Part shown: in pieces, positions 21,084-33,125 of the stretch
How positions within the stretch are numbered: position 1 is the first letter of the stretch
Layout: each line of letters opens with the position of its first letter
NCBI GenBank assembly: GCA_037355855.1
Contig: CM074758.1
Location: 2,143,001 to 2,207,000 of the forward strand
DNA length: 64,000 nucleotides
Reading direction: 5' to 3'
From: Pseudo-nitzschia pungens
Lineage: Eukaryota > Bacillariophyta > Bacillariophyceae > Bacillariales > Bacillariaceae
The notes under the pieces: generated by a model
What the model was told of the DNA's origin: nothing
Databases searched by the model: none
What the model saw: only the letters and a program-made list of their open reading frames with translations
Translations under genes and position numbers: made by a program

Positions 21084-23176
21084 TTACCTGTGGTCCCTTG
21101 CCTTCTCCAAGAGGTCGGGTATGTCGACGGCAAAAACCTTGTCCATTTCGCGGATGAGTTTCTTGTCCAGCTTGGGGAATTCGCTCAGATCTTTGACTTC
21201 GAGGAGGCTCTTGCGAAAGGGTTCCAGGGGTGGAAAGTCTCCCTTTGGCAGCCCGTACCTTCGAGCCGCTGCGGCAAATTCCGATTCCAACCGTGCAATC
21301 AGTCGCTTCTGCTTTTCTTTCTTTCCCCAGGTGTAGGGAAGCTGCTTGCGAAGATAGTGGATGATATACGCATGGACCTTGACGCTTCGTGCTCGCTTCA
21401 CGAGTTCGTTGATCCGTCGCATGACGGCCTGTTGTGGCAGATTCATAATGTCGTTGAGGAGATCCGTCTCTTCTTGCTGCAAAAGTTCCGCTTGATCGGT
21501 GTTTCGAAGAGGAGCGTCCCAGAAACTCCCCATGAATACTCGACAAACTTCTGGAGTGTTCATCACCTTGCCCAGACTCCACATCAGGGCTCCGTAGACA
21601 CGCATCAATTGTTGTGTAGAAATGGAATCGGCTTTGTTCAAGACGACACGAATTTTGTCGAGGTGAGGAATAAAAAGTTCCATGACCCGCTTCAATTCGT
21701 CGGAGATGTCTAGTTTGTGTGCATCAAACATGATGATGACCAACTACACACAATTTCAATCAACAGCCAGGACAGATAACAAAGCAATAGAATCAATGTT
21801 TGAACCGATGAGCAAGGGAGGATTCCAGGGATCTCGACGAACGAAAAAGAACACAAAACTTACATCCGCACGTTCGCCGAACCACTTCATGACAGATTCA
21901 TAGTCGTAGTTTCGAGATCGTTGCTTTGCCCCGGATAAAATACCCGGCGTATCGATCAGAGTAACGTTTCGCAAGATTGGAGAATCTGCCTCGACACCCT
22001 CCAGGCGGCTCAAAAAGTTGTTTCCGTAAGGACTCAATCCGGTGAAAGGAAGCTCGGTTTGAGAACACAATGCTGCTCCAGGGACGATTTTGTCATTGGG
22101 ACCCCACAAAATGGCAGTGAATCGATCCGTGGTAGGTTCGGGGCCTACGCGGATTCCTGGAAAGTCTCGCCCCACCAGATATTTGATGAAAGATGTTTTC
22201 CCAACACTGAAGACAATCCAATGAGATGCATTGGTGTTAGATTCAAGTTGCGTGTCACGGAAGAGGTTCTACACCTCGTTGCTGCCTTGTACCATCGGTT
22301 GGGAGCAGACCATTGCTCTTTGCAATTCAAAACTCACCTGTATTGACCCAACAGCAACACCTGAGGAGGGGCCACAAAATCCGCCGGTGACAACGGCGGG
22401 GAATGAAAGTGTCCGTACCGGGACGATGTTTCCAGGGGCAGAATCTTTTTCTTGTATAGTTTTGCAAGCCCCCTCAGAATGTACTCCTTGTCGAACCCCG
22501 AAAGGTCCATGCCACCGGATCCGTCGCCGGTATTGTCGTCGGCAATATTGCCACCGCCAAAGGCGGAATCCATGCCCATTTCGGGTTCGTCGTCGTCGTG
22601 AAACATGGAAGGATCACCCGGCAAGGATGGATACTGCCCCTGCTGATCACCATATCTCGGTGGGAGTGGCGGAGGTCCCTGGCCGTGATCGACTCCGTAG
22701 GGTCCATGAGGATGGCTGGGTGGTGGCTGATGGTGTTGACCGTAAGGATCGTTTTGATGCGAGTAATATTGGGACTGATGAGAGTACCTCGGATCATTTC
22801 CATGGTCCCCACCAGGGTATTGCTGCTGCTGCTGTTGTTGCTGCTGCGGATTGTAGTGGTATTCATCCCGCGCCCCCTGCTGCATTTGGCGCTGACGGTC
22901 GTTTCCGGATTGATTCGGATTTCTATTGTCGTATCCGCGATCCGGTAGATCGGGTGGTGGCAAGTTCGGACCCCGGTGGTCCGGGAAAGACGCTTCTCCG
23001 CCGCGGATTTGCCAAAACCGGCCTATCGAATGAAACCCCCCTGACTTCCGTCCATAACATCGGCTTATCGTCGCTGAACCGAGCGCATAAATCAGGAATT
23101 TTAAAACCGAGTTCTTTATTCTCATTGTGTTCCGTATTTCTCGTTTCACGAGAGAGACGTCGTCGATGAATGTCAA
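21084..23176 (-). CDS. EHD-family dynamin-like ATPase with a Gln/His/Pro-rich N-terminus
   Basis: Three exons: 23176-22338, 22206-21864, 21743-21084; introns 22207-22337 and 21744-21863. Joined length 613 residues. The ATPase domain starts after FDKEYILRGLAKLYKKKILP, with P-loop GQYSVGKTS near 277 (split by intron 1), DRFTAILWG, DTPGILSG, FDAHKLDISDEL and NKAD. The C-terminal helical region has KRARSVKVHAYIIHYLRKQL and ends LLEKARDHR. EHD proteins oligomerise on membranes and drive endocytic recycling. The usual EH domain with EF-hands is absent here. Instead residues about 60-215 are disordered, with a nine-residue Gln run and HQPPPSHPHGPYG. The start may be Met-18 (MRIKNSVLKFLIYALGS), which would look like a signal or membrane segment. 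Confidence 0.9.
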
Positions 23177-23975
23177 CAGCGTTTGTGAAAGAGAAAATGA
23201 GGCGCTGGGTGTGGTGCGTCGTGAACAAAATTTCGCTATTCAATAATAGGTCGAATCTCGAATTTTTTCACAACACTTCGTGATGATTGCAACGTGTAGG
23301 ATGAAGTGATTTGTTGATGTAGTAGTACTTGACAGGAGGAGTTGTCGAGAAACTATACATTGGGAATTTGACAACCATTATCTCTGCGAATTGTGTGGAT
23401 GAAAAAATCGATTCGTTCAGTTTAGATGCTCAGGCTATTTCATAACCACATCAATTCAAAAGGTGAAAATAAACCTAGATTAACTGATGCTGTACTACTA
23501 CTGCGTGAAATGGTGTAACCTTACTGCTTGTGAAGTAAACCCTGTCGTACAGTCCCCGATGATTCATTGAGAGGATTCAAATGAGAGAGGTAGAAAAGGT
23601 GTCGATTCCCAGCTTGTTTGTATTATGTATCGCAATTTAGGAGACTTTCTTTGATTTGCAGATTGCAGGAGTACGAGTACTGTAAAATGTTTCGTTTCGT
23701 TATCTCGCGTTTCTATTAGTTTTTGTTCGGTGTAGTTTCTACGAGTGGATATGACTGCCGTTGTTCCTTTCTTTCGGTTCCACCGTGAATAGGTGATTTG
23801 CAAAGTTTCGAGTGTGGCGTACTCTCTTCGCTTGTCACGGGAGTCCTGAATTATATTTAAAATGTTGAACAGAGTCCGAAAAGTCAACAGGGGCGGGATG
23901 GGTTCATCCGTAAACCGCGCTTTTTCCATCCAATTCGATCATTGCAGCGACAGATGATTGGCATTCGCGCTGTTT
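23177..23975. other. Intergenic spacer between two minus-strand genes
   Basis: About 800 bases. The ORF at 23564-23929 (-) has no recognisable domain and atypical composition. Otherwise nothing is seen. Confidence 0.55.
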
Positions 23976-24996
23976 CTACCAGAAAAATTTAACATAGATG
24001 ATAAACCCGAAGATCAAAACGATGACAATCATGGGAAGATACTGCTGGAATCCGAGCCTGGAGCGTTAGTTTCCGCGTTCCCCACTTGAAGTTGCTCGAT
24101 TTGTTCATGAGCTCGGCGCTAATGTTTTGCACATTGTCTAGCTTTTCTCCCCTATCCAGAATGTCGTTGATGTTTTTCTTCATTATGGACTGAATCTCAC
24201 TCAGGTCGTCGTTTAGCTTCGATCGTTGTTGGCGTTCGTCTTGGAATTCCCTCTGCTTTCGCTGGATGAGAGGATCGTAGTTGATGAATCGATAGGGTCG
24301 ATCGGTTTGATCGACCTCCTGACGCCACTGCATTTTGACAATCATTCGAGTTTTGCATTTGTGAGAGACTTTGTAGAATACAAAACATCCGAACACTCGT
24401 TTCCCCCTGTGATTTTCGGACATCGAAAGTCGGGAAAATCCAAACAAACTGGGAAAATCCAAACAAACTTACGTTATTGCCGTAATCTCGAATCAACTCG
24501 TGCAAAATCAAATCGCAAACTTCGTCGAGGTACAAAAATGCCGTTCGTTTCGGATACTTTGCTTCTGTCATTGCCAGAAAACACAAACTTTCGCGTGTCA
24601 TGTAGTAAAATGTTTTGTCGCCCGACTCGATCGACATTTTGTTTGCGCTGTGTTAGGAAGGAAAGAAAACTGAAGTCGGTGAGAAGTGATCCCTCAGGTA
24701 GTCAATGAATAATTTCGATGAAATGGACTCTGGGTCAAAATACGGATATCCGAGAGAAAATGTGCCGACCAATGGATGCGACCAATAGCGACAGCACCCT
24801 CTGGACAAGATCGGAGAATGCTGTACTGTATGAAGCAAAGCAATGAGTATACGCACCCGGCGGTGATTTTCCGTAATAAATCTTTTGCCTCCTTTTGATC
24901 ACGACTCGTAACTGGGATACCCGGCGCCGGAGTTTGAATAGCCACCAATGGAAGGCCGTCCGCTAGACGTGCCACTTGCGTCAAGAGAGGAGGCAT
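23976..24996 (-). CDS. SEC22: R-SNARE Sec22 (apparent one-base frameshift before the anchor)
   Basis: Exons 24996-24857, 24647-24473 and 24327-23976 (acceptor at 24318 is an alternative). The protein is about 221 residues, the usual size. The longin domain opens MPPLLTQVARLADGLPLVA and continues FYYMTRESLCFLAMTE and FLYLDEVCDLILHEL. The SNARE motif has QSIMKKNINDILDRGEKLDN with the zero-layer Arg. The anchor YLPMIVIVLIFGFIIYVKFF ends at the stop 23978-23976 but lies in a different frame from the SNARE helix. The frame changes near 24050 (CGGATTCCAG), and removing one base gives a register that matches the spacing from the zero layer to the membrane in other Sec22 proteins. Sec22 acts in ER-Golgi fusion. 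A 28-base intron starting at GTGGGG would also restore frame, but it would delete conserved SNARE residues (KWGTRKLTLQ). Confidence 0.87.
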
Positions 24997-25686
24997 CTTG
25001 CAAGCAATAAAATTCGTTTCGCAATCGTTTCTTCTATTTTCGCTTCGATGTTGGCAATTTCAACTGTGTTGAATGCGTAGCTATTTCTCGGTTCGATTCC
25101 TCTGCGTCGATGCGATTCAGTTCTTGAACCTCTTGCTTCCTGCTTCGTGACGACGATGGTATTAGTCGTAATAATAGCATGAATGACTTGCCAACTAGAT
25201 TTGACAGAGTTGAGAAAGAAGAGGGAGACTTTTTTTCCCGACCAGATCCAAAATACGAAGCAATCGCAAGACCCAACCGATTCCCGATTTAGTATCTTTT
25301 ATATCCTAGAAGAGTAGGTATGAATCGGAAAAAATATAGCGATTATTTGGCGAGAGCGAATGCTGTAGAAATTAAGCTCATCCAACTCAAGTTTTGGTGG
25401 GGAAAAATCCTCCCCAAGCCAACGTAGAAAAAAACAGTTATGGTCGACCGTTTCCTTTTTGCAGTACTCGTAGCATGACAACCGCTTTCGATTGATTGAG
25501 GTTCTCGAGTGAGTGAGTGAGTCGTCGTCGTCGTCGTTGTCGTCGTCGTCGAATACAATGAAATATCTATCTATATCGGAGTGGCAAAGACGACAAGTAG
25601 CATCCAAATCCAGAGCAACCAACCTCCATCTTGTGAACTCTTTCATTGCCTCGTTGGCCGCATCGTGAGGATACAGGCCGAGAATC
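24997..25686. other. Divergent promoter region
   Basis: This separates Sec22 (-) from the coiled-coil gene (+). It contains a GAGT repeat and GTC triplet run near 25505-25550. An ORF at 25299-25688 (-) overlaps the next gene's start and looks spurious. Confidence 0.55.
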
Positions 25687-27690
25687 ATGAGTGAACGGGA
25701 TACTCGGAGCGTAACACCAAGCCGACGCTACGGAGATATTATTGGAAGTATATTCAGTGACTCGGGATCAGTAGAATCACAGGAGAGGAGGGAATCTTGC
25801 GGTTCGGAAGCGAAACGAATGTTTCGGGAGCGGCGACAGAGGAGTTCTGCGGGGAGATGTCTGAGAAATTCGACGACTCCGGAACGAAGACAACAAAATG
25901 CGTCTCCTCTTCGTCGTTACAATGAACGACACAACAACGGTAGGCCTCCTACACCCGATAGAAGCGTCAACAGATCTACCACACCCGATAGGAACCGTCC
26001 TGTACCCGAGTCGCCCTCTCAGGCACAAAGTGGCAAGTTGTCTACTTCCCAGATAGATTTCTTCGAGAACAAAGGCAAAGGAATATCCATCAGAGCCCTC
26101 AGTAAATCTCCAGCGAAAAGAAGGGCGAATTCGGAAATCGAATCCTTCAATTCATATGCAATAAGCCATAACCAATTGCAAAAGGACACTATAGCAGCCG
26201 AGACTCGAGAGGGATCCGAAACTGTCAGAGCCATTTCTTTGGAATCGATGCAACAACAAAAACCGAACCAAAGAGGGAAAAATGAAACTTCTGCAGCTCA
26301 CAGAGAGATGGAAAGAGAAGAACAAGCAATGGAACCGGATATGCCGTTTGGGAATCCACCGGCAATAGCGGCAGATGAAAAGACCACCGTATCATTTTCC
26401 TCAAACGATAATTCACAGATGAGAAAGATCATTCAAGCCCAAAACGAACAGATATATTTCTTTGAATCTCGTCTGAATACGCAATCCGCAGAGATTGAAA
26501 AATTAAAACGAGAGCTACAGCAAAGCAAGAGAAACGAAGCGAAACTTGAGCTCGAGCTAGAGATTCACGATGTCAAGTACAGTATGTATGATGATTATCG
26601 ACGAATGATGGATAGACGAAGGTTGGACGGGAAAAACGATGAAGACGACGAAATTGACTTGGATTTCGAAGATCCTCAATTTGCCAAGAATTACGCTGCC
26701 TTTTCGAAGCTTGAACGTCTTCAAAAGCTACATGAAAAAGCGAAAACCGATGCTGCGAATCGCTATGCAACACTGCAGGCAGAATACGATAGAGTCGTGT
26801 CGGAGGTTTCAGCATCGAGAGGAGAAAAAGCGAGAGAGAAGACCAATGTTTCTTCTCTTGCCACAAGCGCTGATAGTACTGAATCTGCGGCAATGCTATT
26901 GTTGCTTGAGAAACGTATCAAGATTCTGGAATCCGAAAATCAAAGATACCTGAATGACATTCAACGGAAACAAGAAGAGCTGGACGACGCAAAATCCAAT
27001 CGAAACAATTCTACTCGTGGAGTAGATGAAAGCGAAAGCAAAGCGCAAAAACTCGAGACACAAACGTTGTCCAACAAGATTGTCGCCTTGGAAACAGAGA
27101 TTGGATTCACCTCTGGACAGATCGATAACAGAACGAGGACTAGTAGATATCGAGCCCTTGAAAAAAATTTGAATGAATATGTTTTAGAAATCATGGGTTT
27201 GGAAGATCAATTAAAGTCCAAAGAGAAGATAATTTCACGACTCAAAGAAAGGGAACTCGATCGAAATGGGGAACCTCCGTGGAAGCTCAATCCGAAATGG
27301 TACGAGAAAGTGAACAAGAGGGGGAAAACACCATCGTCACCGTCCGCATATAAGACGGCTCCTAGAACGACGTTTGCGACGGATCGACCGCACAACTCGA
27401 ATAATCGCGTGTCGGCGTCAAGGAGTGAAAAAGATGGGGGGAATGCAGCCGACGACTCGAAAGAATTACATGGAGAAAAGATTGGGGCTGTGTCGACCTA
27501 TATAAATAGAAACATTGGGGGAAATAAAAACATTTTTGACTCGAGAAGAATCAGCAACAGAAAAGGGTCATCTACTAGCTCCACAAGAATCGCAATTCTT
27601 CGGAAACGACTCGATGCACTTGCAAACGACCATTCGAGCGTGTGCACGGACGAAACACTTCAGTCTGCGAAAACTACGCCCCATTTTTAA
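25687..27690 (+). CDS. Coiled-coil protein with Ser/Thr-Pro-rich N-terminus
   Basis: Single exon, 667 residues, start MSERDTRSVTPSRRYGD at 25687. No catalytic domain is recognisable. Residues 1-130 are basic and disordered with repeated TPERR/TPDRS/TPDRN motifs, which look like proline-directed kinase sites. Residues about 245-350 and 395-540 are strongly heptad-like (QIYFFESRLNTQSAEIEKL, LLLLEKRIKILESENQRYL, LEKNLNEYVLEIMGLEDQL). The C-terminus is again basic and Ser-rich. This build suggests a cytoskeletal, centrosomal or trafficking scaffold, but that is inference. Confidence 0.8.
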   Translation: MSERDTRSVTPSRRYGDIIGSIFSDSGSVESQERRESCGSEAKRMFRERRQRSSAGRCLRNSTTPERRQQNASPLRRYNERHNNGRPPTPDRSVNRSTTPDRNRPVPESPSQAQSGKLSTSQIDFFENKGKGISIRALSKSPAKRRANSEIESFNSYAISHNQLQKDTIAAETREGSETVRAISLESMQQQKPNQRGKNETSAAHREMEREEQAMEPDMPFGNPPAIAADEKTTVSFSSNDNSQMRKIIQAQNEQIYFFESRLNTQSAEIEKLKRELQQSKRNEAKLELELEIHDVKYSMYDDYRRMMDRRRLDGKNDEDDEIDLDFEDPQFAKNYAAFSKLERLQKLHEKAKTDAANRYATLQAEYDRVVSEVSASRGEKAREKTNVSSLATSADSTESAAMLLLLEKRIKILESENQRYLNDIQRKQEELDDAKSNRNNSTRGVDESESKAQKLETQTLSNKIVALETEIGFTSGQIDNRTRTSRYRALEKNLNEYVLEIMGLEDQLKSKEKIISRLKERELDRNGEPPWKLNPKWYEKVNKRGKTPSSPSAYKTAPRTTFATDRPHNSNNRVSASRSEKDGGNAADDSKELHGEKIGAVSTYINRNIGGNKNIFDSRRISNRKGSSTSSTRIAILRKRLDALANDHSSVCTDETLQSAKTTPHF

Positions 27691-27899
27691 CGTAATGAGC
27701 ACTATAATAGTATGGAATATTTTGCTTTGCGAAGTGTTTTATCCAGAAATAATATAGCAAGGAAAAATGGATTTTAATTTCTAATCCAACTATTGCGAAC
27801 TCGGGGGAGGCAATCTCTTTCAAATCAGAACTGCCTGCTGAGGTATTTCGAATGTTAATCAAATTGCTTGATAGCTAAGGAACAAAATTCTCTGCTACA

Positions 27900-30715
27900 C
27901 TACCATATCATACTCCTGCTTAGATGGAGTAGCGCTTCTTCTTTGACCCGCTCGGTTCTCTCTTGAACCTTCAATGCCTCTTCTTGTGCAACATTGCCAA
28001 CCCCGCCAACCATCCGGTTGTACCTCTGACGGAAATCTTGTTTTTCCACCAAAGAACGAAGGGCAAAGTAATACTTCGCGTAGCAACTGAAATGCAAAAA
28101 CAAAACGGGGGTTGGTTAGTTACAATAGTGAGTCAAGAACAAGCGCGAGAATCAGGAAAAGCGCAAAACGGTCGCAATGCCACGGACCGAACAGAACTCA
28201 CCTGCTCGAAATGTAAAGGTCCCATTTTACGTTTCGTAGAAAATTCAGTTCCAGTTTGTTGATTGCTTCGAGTGAAAATTGTGGATACACGCTCGAAAAT
28301 TCAATGTTCCAGGAGGAAAGGTCCTGCCATACCTTGGATGCCAGCAAGAGACCGCACATGAAAATGGGACGCCAGGTGCACGCCAGGAGCGGAACCTTTG
28401 CGACCTCCATCAATCGCTCGACGTAAATGAGACACACGATCGAGCACTCGGACGACAGCTGCACCGACTTGAACAGCTGGTGTCCAAATTCGTAGATTTC
28501 CGTCTCGGTCGGAATCGAGTAGTGCACCTTCACCTTGCGCATTCCGTAAACCATTCCGGGCCGCGCCATGGGGATTCTCGCCATGTTGCACTTGTAGGTC
28601 GGCGTCCGGTAGGCCTCCTCGTTGAAGACATCCCGCATCGAGGCGTGAAAGAGACCGTCGCTGGTGGCCGCTTTCCTCCGCGTCGTCGTCGCGCCATTCA
28701 AGTTTCGACTGCCGTTGGAGTTGAAATTGCCGCTGCCGCTGCCATTGCCAAAGGCAATCCCCTGGTGCTCGAACCGGCTCTCGATCTTGACAATGTGCTG
28801 GTGGATGATCATCGCCACCCGGCGCAGGGCGTCGCGAAAGTTTGGCCGCTGGAGGGTACCCATGGGCGAGGACATTTGCTGGACCGACGGCCGGGCTTCG
28901 GCCGCCTTGTACTTGATCTTTTTGCGCTCGATGCGCGGCGTGTAGGCGTCCGAGGACGGACGAAACATCTCGATCTTTTTGGATTTCGACGACCTTTTCG
29001 TCCTGCCGTTGGAATCGTGGGATACCTTTCTCGTGAGTTTCGATTTTGACTTTCGGCTCGTAGGATTTGAGTCCAGGCTCATCCGGACGTTTTTCTTCGG
29101 ATTCTTCGTTCGTTCGACCGATTTCTTATCTCTTGTTTCGTGTTGGGATGAACGATTGGCATCGATTGGGTAGGAATCACCGGAGCGTGCTCTTTGGTGT
29201 GATTGCTTAGCTGGCCTACGATTAGCTGTCAACGAGTCCTTGTTCTCGGTTTTATCCTTTTTGGTGTCATGGACATCCCGGTTTGTTGCGTGAGTGGATA
29301 CTGCGGTGTGGTTTGTGTCTCGATGCTTCCCTTGATGTTGGTGTGAGTTTGTCCCTTGGTCTGCCCCTGGTTTTGTCCCCTGCAATACTGTAGAAGAGGA
29401 CTCTGTTCTGTGTTGCTTGTGCTCGCTGTTCCTCTGTCCCACCGGATTGGCCGGAGGGATCAAAATGGAGGAGTGCACAGTGCCGGGCGCTCGTCCCGGT
29501 CGGCAAAATTCCTTGGAAGGTGCTAGGAATCGCTTGTTGAGATTCGTCAGAGAATTCAGGTTGGCGTGTTCCAGCGATCCGATCGCGCTGTACAAGAGCG
29601 GCTGCTGCTTCGTCATCGAATGCGCGGCCGCGGTGCTGTCCACGCTGTTTTGCGAGTGCGGGCCAAACGGATACGGGCTGTTGCTGTTGCTGTTGCTGTT
29701 GATACTGTTGCTGTTGATACTGTTGCTCCTCGTTATCGCCATCTCCGACGCCAGCAGGCTCGACAGAGATGGCAAGGGTATCTCCACCGGCTGAGAGGTG
29801 GGACTCCTCGGTGAGTGTGAGTGTGCGTGTGCGTGTGCTTGTGCATGCAAGTTTGCGTGTACGTTTTGTTCGCTGTGTCGTCGTTGCGGTTGATCCTCCA
29901 CCGAATCGTCCGCAATGTGGTCCATGTCCATTCCCGGACCGGGTGACAGATACCCAACAATCTCGTCCGTCGCCGGGTTGTCCTCGCAGTGATCGCGATC
30001 GTTGTCGTCGTGGTCACCGTGGGGTGTGGTCGGATGCTCCGACGAGGAAAGCGAGAACGGCAAAAAGGCTCCTTCGCTTCGCGTAGAGCGTGAGGGGTGG
30101 GGTGTGCGGACGGGACGGTTTGGTGCGCGTGTTTCGATCGTTGCTGCCCAGCACCTTGTGCTTGAGGACCGGTTCGTGGGAAGGCATTAGCAGCCCGGCG
30201 TCGACGGAGGGTACACCGCCCAGCGAAGACAGGGGAATCTGCTCCGATGCCGGTGCCCACAAATGGTTCGAAGGTATTCTCGAGGGAATGCTTTCGTGGA
30301 CAGAACCCTCGACCCCATCGCCATCGGCGTCGTCTTCCACGGGAAAGGATATCGCGTACCCGTTGTCATCCGCTTCGTGTTGTCGTTCAAAGTATTTCTG
30401 TTTCACAATGTCCGTGTAATTGCAATCGTAATCGTAATCGTAATCCAATCGATTCATCATCTCGGGATGATCGTCCGTTTCTGCGGTTGTTGTTCTTGTT
30501 CGTGTCGCGACAATGCTGAGGCCGGTGTTTGTCTTGTCTTCGCTGCCGATCTTCGCAGAAGCGACCAGTTGCTTCGACAGCTGATCCATGGCGGCGTACT
30601 CGTAGGCCTTGCTCGAGCCAAAGTTCTCTATGCCCTTTTCGGGTTTGGCAATGCAATTCCCCGTAACCCCTTGATGTTGCTGCTGTGCAGGCATCGGAGC
30701 TACTCTCGGTACCAT
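27900..30715 (-). CDS. PHO80/cyclin-Y-like cyclin with long disordered N-terminus (one apparent frameshift)
   Basis: Exon 1 30715-28202, intron 28087-28201 (GTGAGT...TTTCAG), exon 2 28086-27900; about 899 residues after removing one base near 30093. The cyclin box is in the last 200 residues: EIYEFGHQLFKSVQLSSECS, VCLIYVERLMEVAKVPLLAC, FMCGLLLASKVWQDLSSWN, EAINKLELNFLRNVKWDLY, continuing over the splice as SSSCYAKYYFALRSLVEKQ. This layout is that of PHO80/cyclin-Y (P-type) cyclins, which activate Pho85/CDK5/CDK14-class kinases. The first 690 residues are low complexity: YDYDYDCNY, HAHAHSHSP, SNSINSNSINSNSNSNS, and Lys/Arg/Ser-rich stretches. The upstream frame (from 30715) passes to the downstream frame at HTPPL / RSTRSEGAFLPFS. 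Confidence 0.82.
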
Positions 30716-33125
30716 TCTTTCCTAGAAGCAAAACCTTTCCCGACACCGAACCCAGTTGTTGTCGACTTTTGTGCGCTCTATTCTGTCATGTGATTTTGTT
30801 TGTATTGATTGGCGGCGAGATGCTTCGCTCGGTTGTACTTGTATCGTTTCTGAACTTCAGGCTTTAAGCTCTGATCGGACTGACACCCCAACAGATAACG
30901 ATCAGCGAAATACACTCACTGCTTTCTTTCCTGCGGGAAGCAAAAGCCTGAAGATTCGTTGATTCCCGCCACTGCTCTGGCAGGTACGCTGGTAATTGTG
31001 TGACGACCACGATCGTCCCATAAAATCACGGACGGATAGTCTGTTTTCGTAGGTCAGACACGCGGCTGCCATAACCTTACCAAGAGGTGCTAGTACGTAA
31101 GGTTACGAAGCATTAGTAGCAGCAGTAGTGGTATTTTTGGTCGAAGCAATCCAATCCTCCCGGTTTCCCAAGAGAGTTTTACACGGGTCCCGTTTTCAAA
31201 TTCAAATTCAAATGCAGAGGACAGACGATCACGGCCGATTTTTGTAGGGATGGCGTCAACCATTGCACTTGCGATCGATGTCTCTGCGAATGGGTCAGAT
31301 GTCAAAGAACCCACGTTCTTCGGTAGGGTCTCCTAAAAATAAAACACGGAGTATACATTGTGATGAAGAACATGCTATGGTATCATACAAAATGCAAAAA
31401 GCGAAGCACCGAAACCCAATGAAAATCGTGCCAAGTCATGGCCATTCGGTACGAGTACGCCCAAAGTGATCCACACAGGTGGAAAATGTACGCAATTCTA
31501 CCCGCGGGTTGAGGCCTGACACGGTAATTTTGCAAAAAAATAAACTACTGTGGTAAGGCCTTAACCTTAAGATCTTACTTCGTAATTGGAAGCGATCGTA
31601 CCTTCTGCCCTTCTGTACGTTTGCATACCAATATTGTGGATTGTTCGTAAGTAAGGTACGTACGTACGATTACGAACAGTAGGGCTGAGTTAACCTTAAG
31701 GTTACTGTATTCCTCATTGTTGTTCTCTATCCACAATGTTTTAGCATCGTTCCTTGTTTTGGGTGACAGCTCACAAGATTGATCCTTGTGAGTAATTCAG
31801 CACGTTATCATAACGCCAACTGGATTGTAACTGACTACTACTACCTATTTTTCAAATTGACTCAGGTGTACTAGTAGTAGTACTACTACTAACGTTGTAG
31901 AGAAGTATTATTTCTTGCTCGTCGTTGGCAATAGTAGTACAGAACGCGGATAGTAGGTAGAACAATGGATGAGAGCAAAAGTAACAGGAGGCAGTTGTAT
32001 CTTGTGGCATATGTTTCAGTAAGATATTCTTGACTGTGAACATGATGCTGATGGCACCACTGGTGCTGTGCTATTGGCTCCTTCTGTGTTTCGGTTGGAT
32101 AGTATTGCAGATACTACTAGCTATTATCCATCGTACTAGCTTCATCTGGAAAATTCTTTTTGAGGTGTTGTTGCAACCAGCAGTGTCGAGCAGTATCTTA
32201 GAGGGGATAAAGTAATAGGACCTGCATTACATGATGTTCTCACTCTGGTGGTTCATTATCATAGAGGAATACTTGTTACTACAATGTAACAACAAACCAG
32301 ACATGTTTGTGCTGCCTCTTGCAATAGTAAATTGCTCGCAAGTCAAAGGGAGGAGTGGCAAATGTTGGCAATTCCACGATAATACTAAGAAATTGTCATC
32401 AAAGCATGTCAAAATGACCTCCATGCAGTTCAGATTTTTTTTAGTACTCAAAAGCAAACTTCAGTTGCAGACAGGTGTGTTCCTCTGTTTGTTTACTGGC
32501 ATACGACCCAACATGCACAACAAGAATGTCACGTCAAATGGAACAAGAACTCGTTTCATCCAATACATATCAAATTCAAACACAAGATAGCCCCCATCTA
32601 AATCTCGAAGGAATGTCATACTACTTTGTTTTGCTTGATCATCAGATGGAAGTTTATGAGGTTGAATTTTGAAACTTTTTATGCTAAAGCTACAAATCAG
32701 AACATAGCATAAGTGATGAATTCACGATGCAGTCTTGCTGCATCGTCTGTTTCTGTAACGTTTCAATGACTTTGGTATGACCAGATGTTTTGATTTTTTC
32801 CAAGAACATGTATAAATTACATTGATACTAGTAACGTGATATGACTATGGAGTGTCTACAGCAGTCGTCATGTCCCAAGCCGCTTCGCTCAAAGTTACCA
32901 GATTTTGGCAGTAACAGCAACCGGTCCCGAAAGGAACGGAACTGAATGTAATGAAAAAACAAACACGATCATTTGTTTTAGCGAGAAGGAGGACTGAAGT
33001 TGACTTCCCAATGCGTTCGAGAAGTCATGTTAGACTGCCATCACTTGAATCACCGAGAGTAATCGTGATCATTCCAATATTTTTAGGTTACCATGGATCA
33101 CATGACAAGTGACACTCATCATCCG
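30716..33125. other. Long gene-poor stretch
   Basis: About 2.4 kb without a supportable gene. All ORFs are under 120 codons with no recognisable domain. I see AT-rich sequence from about 31500 onward, short palindromes (ACTAGTAGTAGTACTACTACTA near 31870), a TTCAAA triplication near 31198-31213, and CGTACGTACG words. It may contain decayed transposon sequence, but no terminal repeats were found. Confidence 0.5.

Noticed and set aside
24046..24090. A 28-base intron (GTGGGG...CTCCAG with a CTAAC branch-like site) in Sec22
   Set aside because: It restores the frame but would be far shorter than any other intron here and would remove SNARE residues needed for the normal spacing to the membrane anchor. 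A one-base indel explains the data better.
25299..25688. Minus-strand ORF whose ATG overlaps the start of the coiled-coil gene
   Set aside because: Asp run comes from a GTC repeat, no domain is visible, and no good splice continuation was found.
32030..32215. Short hydrophobic plus-strand ORF in the 2.4 kb gap
   Set aside because: It is short, isolated, AT-rich and lacks homology or splice support.
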